A stretch of DNA of 47,831 bases from Planctomycetaceae bacterium. Its GTDB lineage: Bacteria > Planctomycetota > Planctomycetia > Pirellulales > Pirellulaceae. Where the stretch lies: contig PBOG01000211.1 of the NCBI GenBank assembly GCA_002724245.1, forward strand, positions 1 through 47,831, read 5' to 3'. The position numbers were made by a program, and so were the translations under genes. The notes beneath the pieces were generated by a model, which searched no databases, was not told the origin of the DNA, and worked only from the letters and a program-made list of their open reading frames with translations. Below, piece after piece: positions 1 through 7,804 of this stretch (positions are counted from its first letter, which is position 1; every line of letters starts with the position of its first letter).

Positions 1-34
1 AGCGGGCGGAGTACATCAAGGTCGCTACCTGCGC

Positions 35-81
35 GTGAAGTGGCTCAGTGAAGTGGCTCAGTGAAGTGGCTCAGTGAAGTG
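35..81. repeat. 13-bp direct tandem repeat, three copies plus a partial
   Basis: The unit GTGAAGTGGCTCA occurs exactly at 35-47, 48-60 and 61-73, followed by the first eight bases of a fourth copy at 74-81. The copies are identical, which points to recent slippage or expansion. The unit is not a multiple of three, so the array is unlikely to be coding. Confidence 0.95.
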
Positions 82-125
82 CGGGTTAAGGATGGAGGCC
101 GAACGTGGGTGCAACGCTGGTCACG

Positions 126-188
126 CCGGCCAACCTTTTCAAACCGGCCAACCTTTTCAAACCGGCCAACCTTTTCAAACCGGCCAAC
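126..188. repeat. 18-bp direct tandem repeat, three copies plus a partial
   Basis: The unit CCGGCCAACCTTTTCAAA occurs exactly at 126-143, 144-161 and 162-179, then a truncated copy at 180-188. It is unrelated in sequence to the 13-bp array 45 bases upstream. There are no spacers between copies, so this is a minisatellite-like array rather than a CRISPR. Confidence 0.95.
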
Positions 189-256
189 AAAGTCCGGCAA
201 CCAAAATAGTACTTGAGAAGTACCTGGCTGGCAAAAGGGCAGGTTGCCAACAGTAA

Positions 257-298
257 GCCAGGCGGGGCTCGCGAAAGGCCAGGCGGGTCTCGCGAAAG
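257..298. repeat. 21-bp direct tandem repeat, two copies
   Basis: Two 21-base copies lie head to tail at 257-277 and 278-298, beginning GCCAGGCGGG and ending CTCGCGAAAG, with a single G-to-T difference. This is the third distinct tandem array within 300 bases. Confidence 0.9.
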
Positions 299-465
299 AT
301 AGCCAGGAAGCAGGAACGCACACGGGACGAGCGGACCCAGTGGCCAGCGGTCGACATCGATGTGTTACAGTAAGCACCCAATGTGCCGTGGCTGGCTTGC
401 ATCCGGAGTCGCCGGCAGCTCTGCACCACTTCTTTTGTTTTTTTGGCCACATTCGGAGACCAGCG

Positions 466-2847
466 ATGCCAAGCGAGAGTCAATCACCGCGTCAGGGGCC
501 TGTTACGGAGCGGCGGAGATTTCTGGACCCTCAGTTCTTTGACATCACCGAACGGGATTGTGCATTGTACGATCGCATCATCGGCAGCTTTGTCCCCCCG
601 GACGCCTTTGATGCGCACGGACACTGGTACGATCTGCGCCATCTGTTCGAAAGCTCTGCTGCGGATCCCCCGCTCGAGCAGCCGCGGGTGGGCTACCAGG
701 CGATGGTGGACAGTATGGGGCGTTGGATGGGGGAGCACCTGATTACCCGAGGGTTGTATTTTCCATTTCCCGCGCGCGACCTGGATTGCGAGTCCGCGAA
801 CGCGTTTTTGGCCGAGGAATTGGCTGCCCAGCCGGCGAGTCGTGGTCTGATGATGATCCGGCCTCAGGACGACCCAGACAAAGTTTTGGACGTCCGTCGG
901 CGATCGGGGTTTGCGGGATTCAAGGTCTACCATCTATTTGCCGAGCGGGCGGATACTCCGCAGGCCGAACAGGGTGAGTTTTTGCCAGAATGGGCCTGGG
1001 AAGCCGCGGATCGTGATGGTTTGTGGATCACCATGCACATGGTTTTGTCCCGTGCTTTGAGCGACCCTCGTAATGCGCAGTACATTCGCGACCATTGTCT
1101 CCGGTACCCAGGTGCCCGACTCGTGTTGGCACATGCAGCACGCGGTTTCAATGCGGCCGACACCGTGGATGCGATTGATGAAGTCCGCGGCCTGGACAAC
1201 GTGTTTTTCGATACCTCGGCGATCTGTGAACCTGCTGCGCTGGAAGCCATTTTGCGCACCACGGGGACCACGCGTCTGATGTATGGCAGCGATTTTCCGA
1301 TTTCCGAGACGCGGGGTAGGCCCGTATCGCTGGCCAATGGGTTCATGTGGATTTACTCGCATAACGTCACCTGGGAGGGTTGGGAGGAGGGGGGGCCTAA
1401 CCCGGTGGGACTTGAGGCGCTGCTTGCGCTGCGGCAGGCCTGTCGGACTTTGTCCCTGCGTGACAGGGACATCGAACGGATTTTCAGAGTCAATGCCGAG
1501 CAACTACTGGGCGTTCAGCCACCTCCAGACGGAGGGCAGGTGCAGCGTCAGTACCAACGGGCAAAAGAACTGATTCCGGGTGGTACGCAGCTGTTATCGA
1601 AACGACCTGAATTGTTTGCTCCCGGCCATTGGCCGGCGTATTACGAACAGGCGATTGGCTGCGAGGTCATCGACACGGCAGGCAGGCGGTTTGTCGACAT
1701 GACGTCCAACGGGATCCTCGCTTGCATTCTTGGATTTGCAGATCCGGATGTGAATGCGGCTGTGATACGTAGGGTGCATCTGGGGTCCATGGCCACCCAA
1801 CAGACCCACGATGAAGTGGAATTGGCCGCCAGGCTACTCGACATTCACCCCTGGGCGGACATGGCACGGTTTCCCCGGACCGGGGGAGAATCCATGGCGG
1901 TCGCCGTACGGATTGCCCGGGCCGCGACCGGACGCGACAAGGTGGCCATTTGCGGGTATCACGGTTGGCATGACTGGTACCTGGCCGCCAATCTGGGATC
2001 CGGAGTGGATCCGCTGGCAGGTCACCTGTTACCTGGCCTGGAACCGGCGGGAGTACCCACTGGTTTGCGAGGTACGACGTTGCCATTCGCCTACAACCAA
2101 CTCGACGAACTGGAGGCGATTGTGGCTTCGCATGGGGATGATCTGGCTGCCATCGTGATGGAGCCTACGCGGCAAATCGATCCACAACCCGGATTTCTGG
2201 AAGGGGTACGCGACATCGCGACGCGGTACGGGGCGTTACTGGTGTTTGATGAAATTTCGATTGGCTGGCGGCTGTGCCTGGGAGGGGCCCATCGGCTGTT
2301 TGGAGTGGATCCCGACCTGGCGGTGTTTGCCAAAACGATCAGTAACGGGTTCGCCATGGGGGCGGTGATAGGAACCGAACGGGCGATGGATGCGGCGCAG
2401 TCCACGTTCGTCTCCAGTGCGTACTGGACTGAAGCGATCGGTCCCGCCGCCGCGCTGGCGGCGGTGGGCAAGATGCAGCAACTCGATGTGCCGGCACACC
2501 TGGCGCGGATTGGGGGACAGATGTTATCCGGTTGGCAGGAACTGGGGAGTCGCCTGGGGGTTCCGGTGCGCACGGGGGGGCGGCCGGAAATGGTGGCCTT
2601 GGGCTTCGAGCACCCGCAAGAAGCCGCCTTGATGACATTGTTTACGACCCGCATGCTCGATCGAGGCTATCTTGCCGGTGGTGGTTTCAATCCGACGATG
2701 GCGCATCAGCCGCGGCACGTTTCCGGCTGTTTGGCCGCCGCGGCGGAGGTGTTTCCAGAGATGAGCGAGGCCATTGCTCGTGACGACGTCATGCAGCGCA
2801 TTGGCGGTCAGGTCAAGCATGCGACCTTTGCCCGTTTGACGGGGTGA
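466..2847 (+). CDS. fused amidohydrolase / class III aminotransferase
   Basis: The predicted 793-residue protein joins two enzyme domains. Residues about 30-350 look like an amidohydrolase_2 TIM barrel: an HxH metal motif at H51/H53, a later His at H223 in LAHAARG, and the C-terminal Asp D276 in YGSDFP. From about residue 357 it becomes a class III PLP aminotransferase of the glutamate-1-semialdehyde aminomutase type. It opens with the family-typical YQRAKELIPGGTQLLS, carries a YHGWHDWY segment, has a DE pair in LLVFDEIS, and the expected Schiff-base lysine is K623 in FAKTISNG. ATG 466 is chosen because GGAG at 455-458 precedes it and the upstream frame translates repeats. The substrate is unknown. 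A hydrolase and an aminotransferase or aminomutase acting in sequence on a small nitrogen compound is an inference. Both active sites look intact. Confidence 0.85.
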   Translation: MPSESQSPRQGPVTERRRFLDPQFFDITERDCALYDRIIGSFVPPDAFDAHGHWYDLRHLFESSAADPPLEQPRVGYQAMVDSMGRWMGEHLITRGLYFPFPARDLDCESANAFLAEELAAQPASRGLMMIRPQDDPDKVLDVRRRSGFAGFKVYHLFAERADTPQAEQGEFLPEWAWEAADRDGLWITMHMVLSRALSDPRNAQYIRDHCLRYPGARLVLAHAARGFNAADTVDAIDEVRGLDNVFFDTSAICEPAALEAILRTTGTTRLMYGSDFPISETRGRPVSLANGFMWIYSHNVTWEGWEEGGPNPVGLEALLALRQACRTLSLRDRDIERIFRVNAEQLLGVQPPPDGGQVQRQYQRAKELIPGGTQLLSKRPELFAPGHWPAYYEQAIGCEVIDTAGRRFVDMTSNGILACILGFADPDVNAAVIRRVHLGSMATQQTHDEVELAARLLDIHPWADMARFPRTGGESMAVAVRIARAATGRDKVAICGYHGWHDWYLAANLGSGVDPLAGHLLPGLEPAGVPTGLRGTTLPFAYNQLDELEAIVASHGDDLAAIVMEPTRQIDPQPGFLEGVRDIATRYGALLVFDEISIGWRLCLGGAHRLFGVDPDLAVFAKTISNGFAMGAVIGTERAMDAAQSTFVSSAYWTEAIGPAAALAAVGKMQQLDVPAHLARIGGQMLSGWQELGSRLGVPVRTGGRPEMVALGFEHPQEAALMTLFTTRMLDRGYLAGGGFNPTMAHQPRHVSGCLAAAAEVFPEMSEAIARDDVMQRIGGQVKHATFARLTG

Positions 2848-2898
2848 GGCCTGCCTTTGGGGGGGATGCTGGGCTCCTCCTCTCCTGCTGAAATGTGT

Positions 2899-2904
2899 TA
2901 GAAT
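2899..2904 (+). promoter_or_regulatory. candidate -10 box (TAGAAT) just upstream of a start codon
   Basis: TAGAAT lies seven bases before the ATG at 2912, and no Shine-Dalgarno sequence is visible in between. If used, transcription would start at or next to the start codon, giving a leaderless mRNA. No good -35 element is seen, so the call rests on one hexamer. Confidence 0.25.
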
Positions 2905-2911
2905 TGTGGCT

Positions 2912-5900
2912 ATGTTGAGAACACTTTCGATGATTTTCGTGTGCCTGGTCGTGGTCGGCTTGTCCGTGACGGCAGGGCTTTGCGACGAACCACCCAAGCA
3001 GGAGCGAATCCTTTTTGAACGGGATGTGTTTCCCCTGCTCAAGGCCCGCTGCGGAGTCTGCCATTTCGGTGATCAACCGAAAGGGGGCCTGGACCTGTCC
3101 CGACGGGCTACCATTGTCCGCGGTGGGCAGTCGGGCCCGGCGATTCGTATTGCCGCTGCGGAGACGAGCTTGCTCTTTGAGGTGTTGAGCAGCAACCGGA
3201 TGCCGTTGCGTGGGCCCCGCTTGACCGCGGAGGAGAAGGGGCTGATCCGCAGCTGGATCAATGAAGGCGCCGAGAGCGAGTCAAAGGACGTTGAGTCCGT
3301 CGATGAGGCGGAAGCGACGTATGCTGCCGCGGAATACAATTATTGGTCATTTCAACCGCCGCAACGCCCGGCCATCCCGATGGTTGCTACGCCACAGGAC
3401 GCTGAGGGGGCCATCGATCGTTTTCTGCTGCAGCGGTTGGCACAAGAGCAGCTGCATTACGCGCCCGCGGCATCCCGGACGACACTAATACGCCGACTTT
3501 ACATGGACCTGGTGGGATTGCCACCCAGTCCTGCCGCAGTCCGGCACTTTGTGACGGACAGGTCGCCGACGGCGTACGAGGAACTGGTCGATCGGGTGCT
3601 GGCCAGTCCGCAGTTTGGTGAACGCTGGTCACGGCATTGGCTGGATGTGGCGGGTTATTCTGACTCGGCGGGTGTGCTTTCTTCAGATGAAGAAAGGCAA
3701 TTGATCTGGCGTTACCGCGATTACGTGATTCGAGCGATGAACCGAGACGTTCCCTATGACACGTTTGTCCGTGAACAACTGGCAGGTGACGAGCTGTCGG
3801 GCTATTGGGAGGAGTACCACGCGGAGGAGCGGTTGTCGGAGAAGGTCGTCGAGGCGCTGGATGCCACAGGATTCCTACGCACCGGCCCCGACGCCAGCCG
3901 TCCGGACTTCAATACGATTAAAAATGTCAAAGGCCTCTATTATTACCCGACGATTGATGCGCAACTCAATATTCTCACTTCGGCGCTAATGGGAATCACG
4001 GTCAAGTGTGCCAAATGTCATAACCACAAGTTCGATCCCTTGACCCAGCGGGAATACTACCGACTGCAGTCGATCTTGATGTCGGCTTACAATCCAGACG
4101 AATGGGTTCCCTTTCGCCGCCGGAACCGGCCGATCGCCACCCGCAAACAGGTGGAGTTTGCTGAGCAGCGTGCTCAGGAAATTGAAACGCGTGTGGCTGC
4201 GTTAAAGCAGGAGCAGCAGGCGCTCCAGAAGGAACAGAGGGAGAAGCTCTATCAACAGCGTGTGACCGGAACACCGGAGGCGATGCGGGCCGACGTGCTG
4301 GCGGCGATCGCTACGGCACCCGAGCGTCGCAATGCGGTGCAAAAGTACCTGGCCGACAAGTTCGCAAGCTATTATCGTCCGCCGGAGGATCAACTAGACG
4401 CGGTGCTTTCAGGCGTGTTTGCCGATTACAAGAAGGCGGTGGCGACGAATGCTGAGGCGATTGCCGCAGAGCAGCGTCGTCGTGTGTACTTTGACTACAG
4501 CTACGCGACGTATGATGTACCCGGCACGCCGCACACGCCGCTGTTGCGGCGCGGCGATGCACAGACCCCTGGTCCCGTTGTTCAGCCAGGGGTTCCAGAG
4601 ATGATTCGTGCGCGGCTGCCGTTCTCGTGGCGTCCGCCAGCTGAAGGGGCGCACTCGTCTGGACGTCGTTCGGCGCTTGCCGAGTGGCTCACTCAGCCGC
4701 GGCATCCGCTCACAGCCCGGGTGATCGTGAATCGCCTGTGGCTGCACCATTTTGGTGAAGGGATTCTTTCCACGGTAGACGACTTTGGCTGGGCCGGGGA
4801 AGACCCGACGCACCGCACACTGTTGGATTGGTTGGCCGTCGAGCTGGAGGATGGTGGCTGGAGTCTGAAACGCTTGCATCGCAGCATGGTAACATCGGCG
4901 GCTTATCGACAACGCTCGTCGGACGGGCATCCCGATGCGGAGCGTGCGGAGCAGATCGACCCTCAGAACCGTCTGTTGTGGCGACAAAACTTGCGTCGAC
5001 TCGAGGCGGAACCATTACGAGACAGCATCCTCGCGGTCTCGGGTGGTTTGCTGACGAACATGTACGGGCGCCCGATTCCGGTGGCTGCTCGATCGGATGG
5101 GGAGGTGGTTGTCAACGACGGCAAGCTGCCGCAGCGGCGGTCGATCTATTTGCGCAATACGCGTTCCGCACCGTTGTCGATTTTGCAGCTTTTCGATCAG
5201 CCGGATATTGAGACGAATTGCGCGCGGCGCTCCCAGTCGACGGTTCCGCTGCAAGCGTTGTCGCTGATGAACAGCGATATTGTCAGCAATGCCGCGATTG
5301 GGTTTGCCAGTGTTGCGGTAGTGGAATCGCCAGAAGATCCGGTAGCATGGGCGTTCGAAGCGGCGCTCAGCCGGCAACCAGACACCACGGAACTGGCGAC
5401 ACTCAACGGGTTTGTTGCGCAACAGACGCAACACTGGCTGGCTCAAGCCGAGACGCAGCGTATCTGGGAATACGGTTATTGCGGCCCGGCCAGTGACGAA
5501 CAGACGTTGCTCACGTTTACCGCGTTTCCTCATTTCGGCGATCAGCAGTGGCAGCTTGGCAGGGATTATCCGTTTCAAGGTTCGTTCTGGGCAGGATTGC
5601 ACGCGACCGGCGGGCATCCTGGCGCGGGCAAACCCGTCGCACTTAAATGGACGGCGCCGGCGGCTGGCATCCTGCGGCTGAAAGGTCGCATTGAACACCC
5701 ATCACCGGGAGGTAATGGGATTCGCACCAGGTTCGCGACCCGTCGGCAAGGCGTGTTGCAGGAGTGGGGCGTAGCACATGGTGCGAAGGATGTGGTGAGC
5801 AAGCCGGTTTCCCTGCAGGCAGGGGAAGAGGTTCTACTGATCACGGACATGATGGGCGATTTAACATCGGATGGTTTTCACTGGGCGTTCGATCTGGAAT

Positions 5901-6064
5901 TGGTCGATGGGGAGCAACAGGTTGTCGGCCGCTGGAATTCACAGCGTGGGTTCCACGGGCCGGGGGCTGGGGCGGAGGGCGGACAGATGGCTGCCCGCAG
6001 GAAAGCGCTCGTCGATCTCTGTCACGTGTTGTTGTCCAGTCATGAGTTTTCGTATGTCGATTAA
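2912..6064 (+). CDS. PSCyt1/DUF1549/DUF1553 cytochrome-like exported protein
   Basis: The 1050-residue protein belongs to the planctomycete PSCyt1-DUF1549-DUF1553 family, whose function is not established. A Sec-type signal peptide covers about residues 1-24. A c-type haem motif CxxCH (C47, C50, H51) begins the PSCyt1 region. DUF1549 follows at about 160-400, with a second CxxCH (C366, C369, H370) and the typical HNHKFDP continuation. A charged, Gln/Glu-rich coiled-coil-like stretch at about 410-460 leads to DUF1553. Just before the family's usual C-terminal helix (ALVDLCHVLLSSHEFSYVD) an extra block of about 175 residues (about 850-1024), rich in Gly and aromatics, is inserted; the second copy of this family in the window lacks it. 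ATG 2912 gives the cleaner signal peptide; an in-frame GTG at 2906 is the alternative. It is followed 45 bases later by a DUF1501 gene, the usual partner. Confidence 0.9.
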   Translation: MLRTLSMIFVCLVVVGLSVTAGLCDEPPKQERILFERDVFPLLKARCGVCHFGDQPKGGLDLSRRATIVRGGQSGPAIRIAAAETSLLFEVLSSNRMPLRGPRLTAEEKGLIRSWINEGAESESKDVESVDEAEATYAAAEYNYWSFQPPQRPAIPMVATPQDAEGAIDRFLLQRLAQEQLHYAPAASRTTLIRRLYMDLVGLPPSPAAVRHFVTDRSPTAYEELVDRVLASPQFGERWSRHWLDVAGYSDSAGVLSSDEERQLIWRYRDYVIRAMNRDVPYDTFVREQLAGDELSGYWEEYHAEERLSEKVVEALDATGFLRTGPDASRPDFNTIKNVKGLYYYPTIDAQLNILTSALMGITVKCAKCHNHKFDPLTQREYYRLQSILMSAYNPDEWVPFRRRNRPIATRKQVEFAEQRAQEIETRVAALKQEQQALQKEQREKLYQQRVTGTPEAMRADVLAAIATAPERRNAVQKYLADKFASYYRPPEDQLDAVLSGVFADYKKAVATNAEAIAAEQRRRVYFDYSYATYDVPGTPHTPLLRRGDAQTPGPVVQPGVPEMIRARLPFSWRPPAEGAHSSGRRSALAEWLTQPRHPLTARVIVNRLWLHHFGEGILSTVDDFGWAGEDPTHRTLLDWLAVELEDGGWSLKRLHRSMVTSAAYRQRSSDGHPDAERAEQIDPQNRLLWRQNLRRLEAEPLRDSILAVSGGLLTNMYGRPIPVAARSDGEVVVNDGKLPQRRSIYLRNTRSAPLSILQLFDQPDIETNCARRSQSTVPLQALSLMNSDIVSNAAIGFASVAVVESPEDPVAWAFEAALSRQPDTTELATLNGFVAQQTQHWLAQAETQRIWEYGYCGPASDEQTLLTFTAFPHFGDQQWQLGRDYPFQGSFWAGLHATGGHPGAGKPVALKWTAPAAGILRLKGRIEHPSPGGNGIRTRFATRRQGVLQEWGVAHGAKDVVSKPVSLQAGEEVLLITDMMGDLTSDGFHWAFDLELVDGEQQVVGRWNSQRGFHGPGAGAEGGQMAARRKALVDLCHVLLSSHEFSYVD

Positions 6065-6109
6065 TGGTTGACCTGCGTGTTTACGAGTCACAGATCTGAG
6101 AGCAGAGCG

Positions 6110-7546
6110 ATGGAATACACATCTGCGGAACATTACCGGATCTCACGTCGACAGACCCTGCAACAAGTGGGCGCGGGTTTTGGCGGATTGGTGTTGGCAG
6201 ATCTCCTTAAATCTGAGGAGGCGGAGACGAGACGCATCCACAATTTGCTTCCTCAAACGCCCGCCCGCCTTCCTAAGGCGCGGGCCGTCATTCAATTGTT
6301 TATGCATGGTGGCCCCAGCCAGGTTGATCTACTGGATCCCAAGCCGCAATTGAATCGGTACGATGGTTCGACACCTCCGGCGGAAGTGCGGGATGATGAA
6401 CAGCGGACGAAGTATCTGCTGGGAACGCCCTTTAAATTCCACAAGAGCGGCGAAAGTGGTGTTGAATTTTCGGACCGCTTGCCCCACATCGCCCGGCATG
6501 CCGACCGGATCGCTGTGATTCGCTCGATGTTTACCGAGCATCGAAATCACGAACACGCGATCTGGATGGCGCAGACAGGCCTGATCGTACCCGGCCGACC
6601 GACGCTGGGAGCCTGGGCAGCCTACGGGCTCGGGACCGTGAACCAGAATCTGCCGGCGTACGTGGCGTTGCCTGATCCCCAGGGGCAATCGGTCGACGGG
6701 ATTCGCAACTGGTCCAGTGGGTGGCTGCCACCGATTTACCAGGGCACGGCGTTTCGTAGTCAGGGCACACCGGTACTGAACCTGAAGCCGCGGCAGGAGA
6801 AACCGGCTGCGGTCGAGGCCGGAAAACTCAATTTACTGCGGACGCTGAACGCCGGTCACAAGGAACGTCACTCAGGGGAACTGGAGCTGGATGCGCGCAT
6901 TACAAACCTGGAGCTGGCGGCCCGTATGCAATTGGCGGCGACCGATGCGATGGACATTACGCACGAATCGCTGGTGACACAGGAAGCGTATGGGCTCACA
7001 GAGGAGACCACCGCGTCGTATGGGCGGCGGTGTTTGATGGCACGCCGCCTGGTCGAACGCGGTGTCCGCTATGTGCAAATCATGATGAAGGGGCAACCCT
7101 GGGATACGCACCAAAGCAACGTAGCGAATACCACGAGTTGTTGTGCACAGACAGATCAACCCATCGGTGCGTTGTTGACGGATTTAGCGCAGCGGGGGCT
7201 GCTGGACAGCACTCTAGTGCTGTGGGGTGGGGAGTTTGGGCGGACGCCTGCTGCGGAGTTACGCGGAAAAGATGCGGGACGCGGAAACGAGGGACGCGAC
7301 CATCATCCCTACGGGTACAGTGTCTGGATGGCCGGTGGCGGGGTCCGGGGTGGGCAGACGTATGGTGAAACCGATGAATTTGGTTACCGCGCGGTCGTCA
7401 ATCGCACTAAAGTATCGGATTATCACGCCACAATCCTGCACTTGCTCGGATTGGATCACGAAGAGCTTGATTACCGCCACAATGGTCGCAGTGAGCGACT
7501 GACCGACGTCTATCGCGCACAAGTCATCCGCCAACTTGTCGGTTGA
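6110..7546 (+). CDS. DUF1501 family protein, Tat-exported
   Basis: The 478-residue protein matches the DUF1501 family, which is generally grouped with alkaline-phosphatase/sulfatase-like folds; its activity is not known. The N-terminus carries a twin-arginine signal (SRRQTLQQVGAGFGGLVLADLL). Family hallmarks visible in order are the FMHGGPSQVDLLDPKP segment, the HRNHEHAIWM region, the ERGVRYVQI segment with a downstream WDTH, and GGEFGRTP followed by GRDHHPYGYSVWMAGGGVRGG near the C-terminus. ATG 6110 is chosen over a TTG at 6068 because it places the RR motif at the usual distance. It lies 45 bases behind the PSCyt1/DUF1549/DUF1553 gene and is almost certainly co-transcribed with it. Confidence 0.9.
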   Translation: MEYTSAEHYRISRRQTLQQVGAGFGGLVLADLLKSEEAETRRIHNLLPQTPARLPKARAVIQLFMHGGPSQVDLLDPKPQLNRYDGSTPPAEVRDDEQRTKYLLGTPFKFHKSGESGVEFSDRLPHIARHADRIAVIRSMFTEHRNHEHAIWMAQTGLIVPGRPTLGAWAAYGLGTVNQNLPAYVALPDPQGQSVDGIRNWSSGWLPPIYQGTAFRSQGTPVLNLKPRQEKPAAVEAGKLNLLRTLNAGHKERHSGELELDARITNLELAARMQLAATDAMDITHESLVTQEAYGLTEETTASYGRRCLMARRLVERGVRYVQIMMKGQPWDTHQSNVANTTSCCAQTDQPIGALLTDLAQRGLLDSTLVLWGGEFGRTPAAELRGKDAGRGNEGRDHHPYGYSVWMAGGGVRGGQTYGETDEFGYRAVVNRTKVSDYHATILHLLGLDHEELDYRHNGRSERLTDVYRAQVIRQLVG

Positions 7547-7804
7547 ACGGGCCTCTGTCGCTGGCAGTAGTGTTGCTGTGAGACGCGGATCCGGCGTGGC
7601 AGATATCCGTACGGGTTGGGTGCTACTGGCGTCCGGAGGTGGCCTCCGCTGCCAATCCACAGATTCGCGGCGTGGTCCGTCGGCGTGGACTGATCAGGCA
7701 GTGTCCGAGATGGTATGATCGACTGTCGGGCCATCGAATTTGGCGATCGCGATCGTGCCACAGGTCCACTCGAGACGCAGGTCGCCGTACCCCTTAGCCA
7801 GAAT
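7547..7804. other. intergenic stretch with no supported gene
   Basis: These 258 bases between a DUF1501 gene and an MFS gene hold no recognisable coding sequence or terminator. A TATGAT at 7714-7719 could be a -10 element for the downstream gene but has no matching -35. The MFS reading frame stays open upstream to an ATG at 7715; that extension would add 30 polar residues in front of the first membrane helix and is considered less likely. Confidence 0.4.

Larger units (their letters stand above)
1..465. other. gene-free leader with short tandem repeats
   Basis: No convincing gene lies here. One forward frame stays open to TGA at 36-38 and could be the last codons of a gene entering from the left, but about eleven codons are too few to judge. 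The rest is dominated by three different tandem repeats (listed separately). The frame of the downstream fusion gene stays open upstream to about 244, but that stretch would translate the third repeat and lacks family similarity, so it is read as untranslated. A GGAG at 455-458 sits seven bases before the chosen ATG at 466. Confidence 0.6.

Noticed and set aside
3-38. The end of a gene entering from the left edge
   Set aside because: One frame is open to a TGA at 36-38, but about eleven codons give no identifiable similarity.
126-188. A possible CRISPR-like repeat
   Set aside because: Copies are directly adjacent with no spacers and no cas genes are present; it is a plain tandem repeat.
244-465. 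An N-terminal extension of the fusion gene
   Set aside because: It would translate a 21-bp tandem repeat and has no resemblance to amidohydrolases; GGAG upstream of 466 supports the shorter start.
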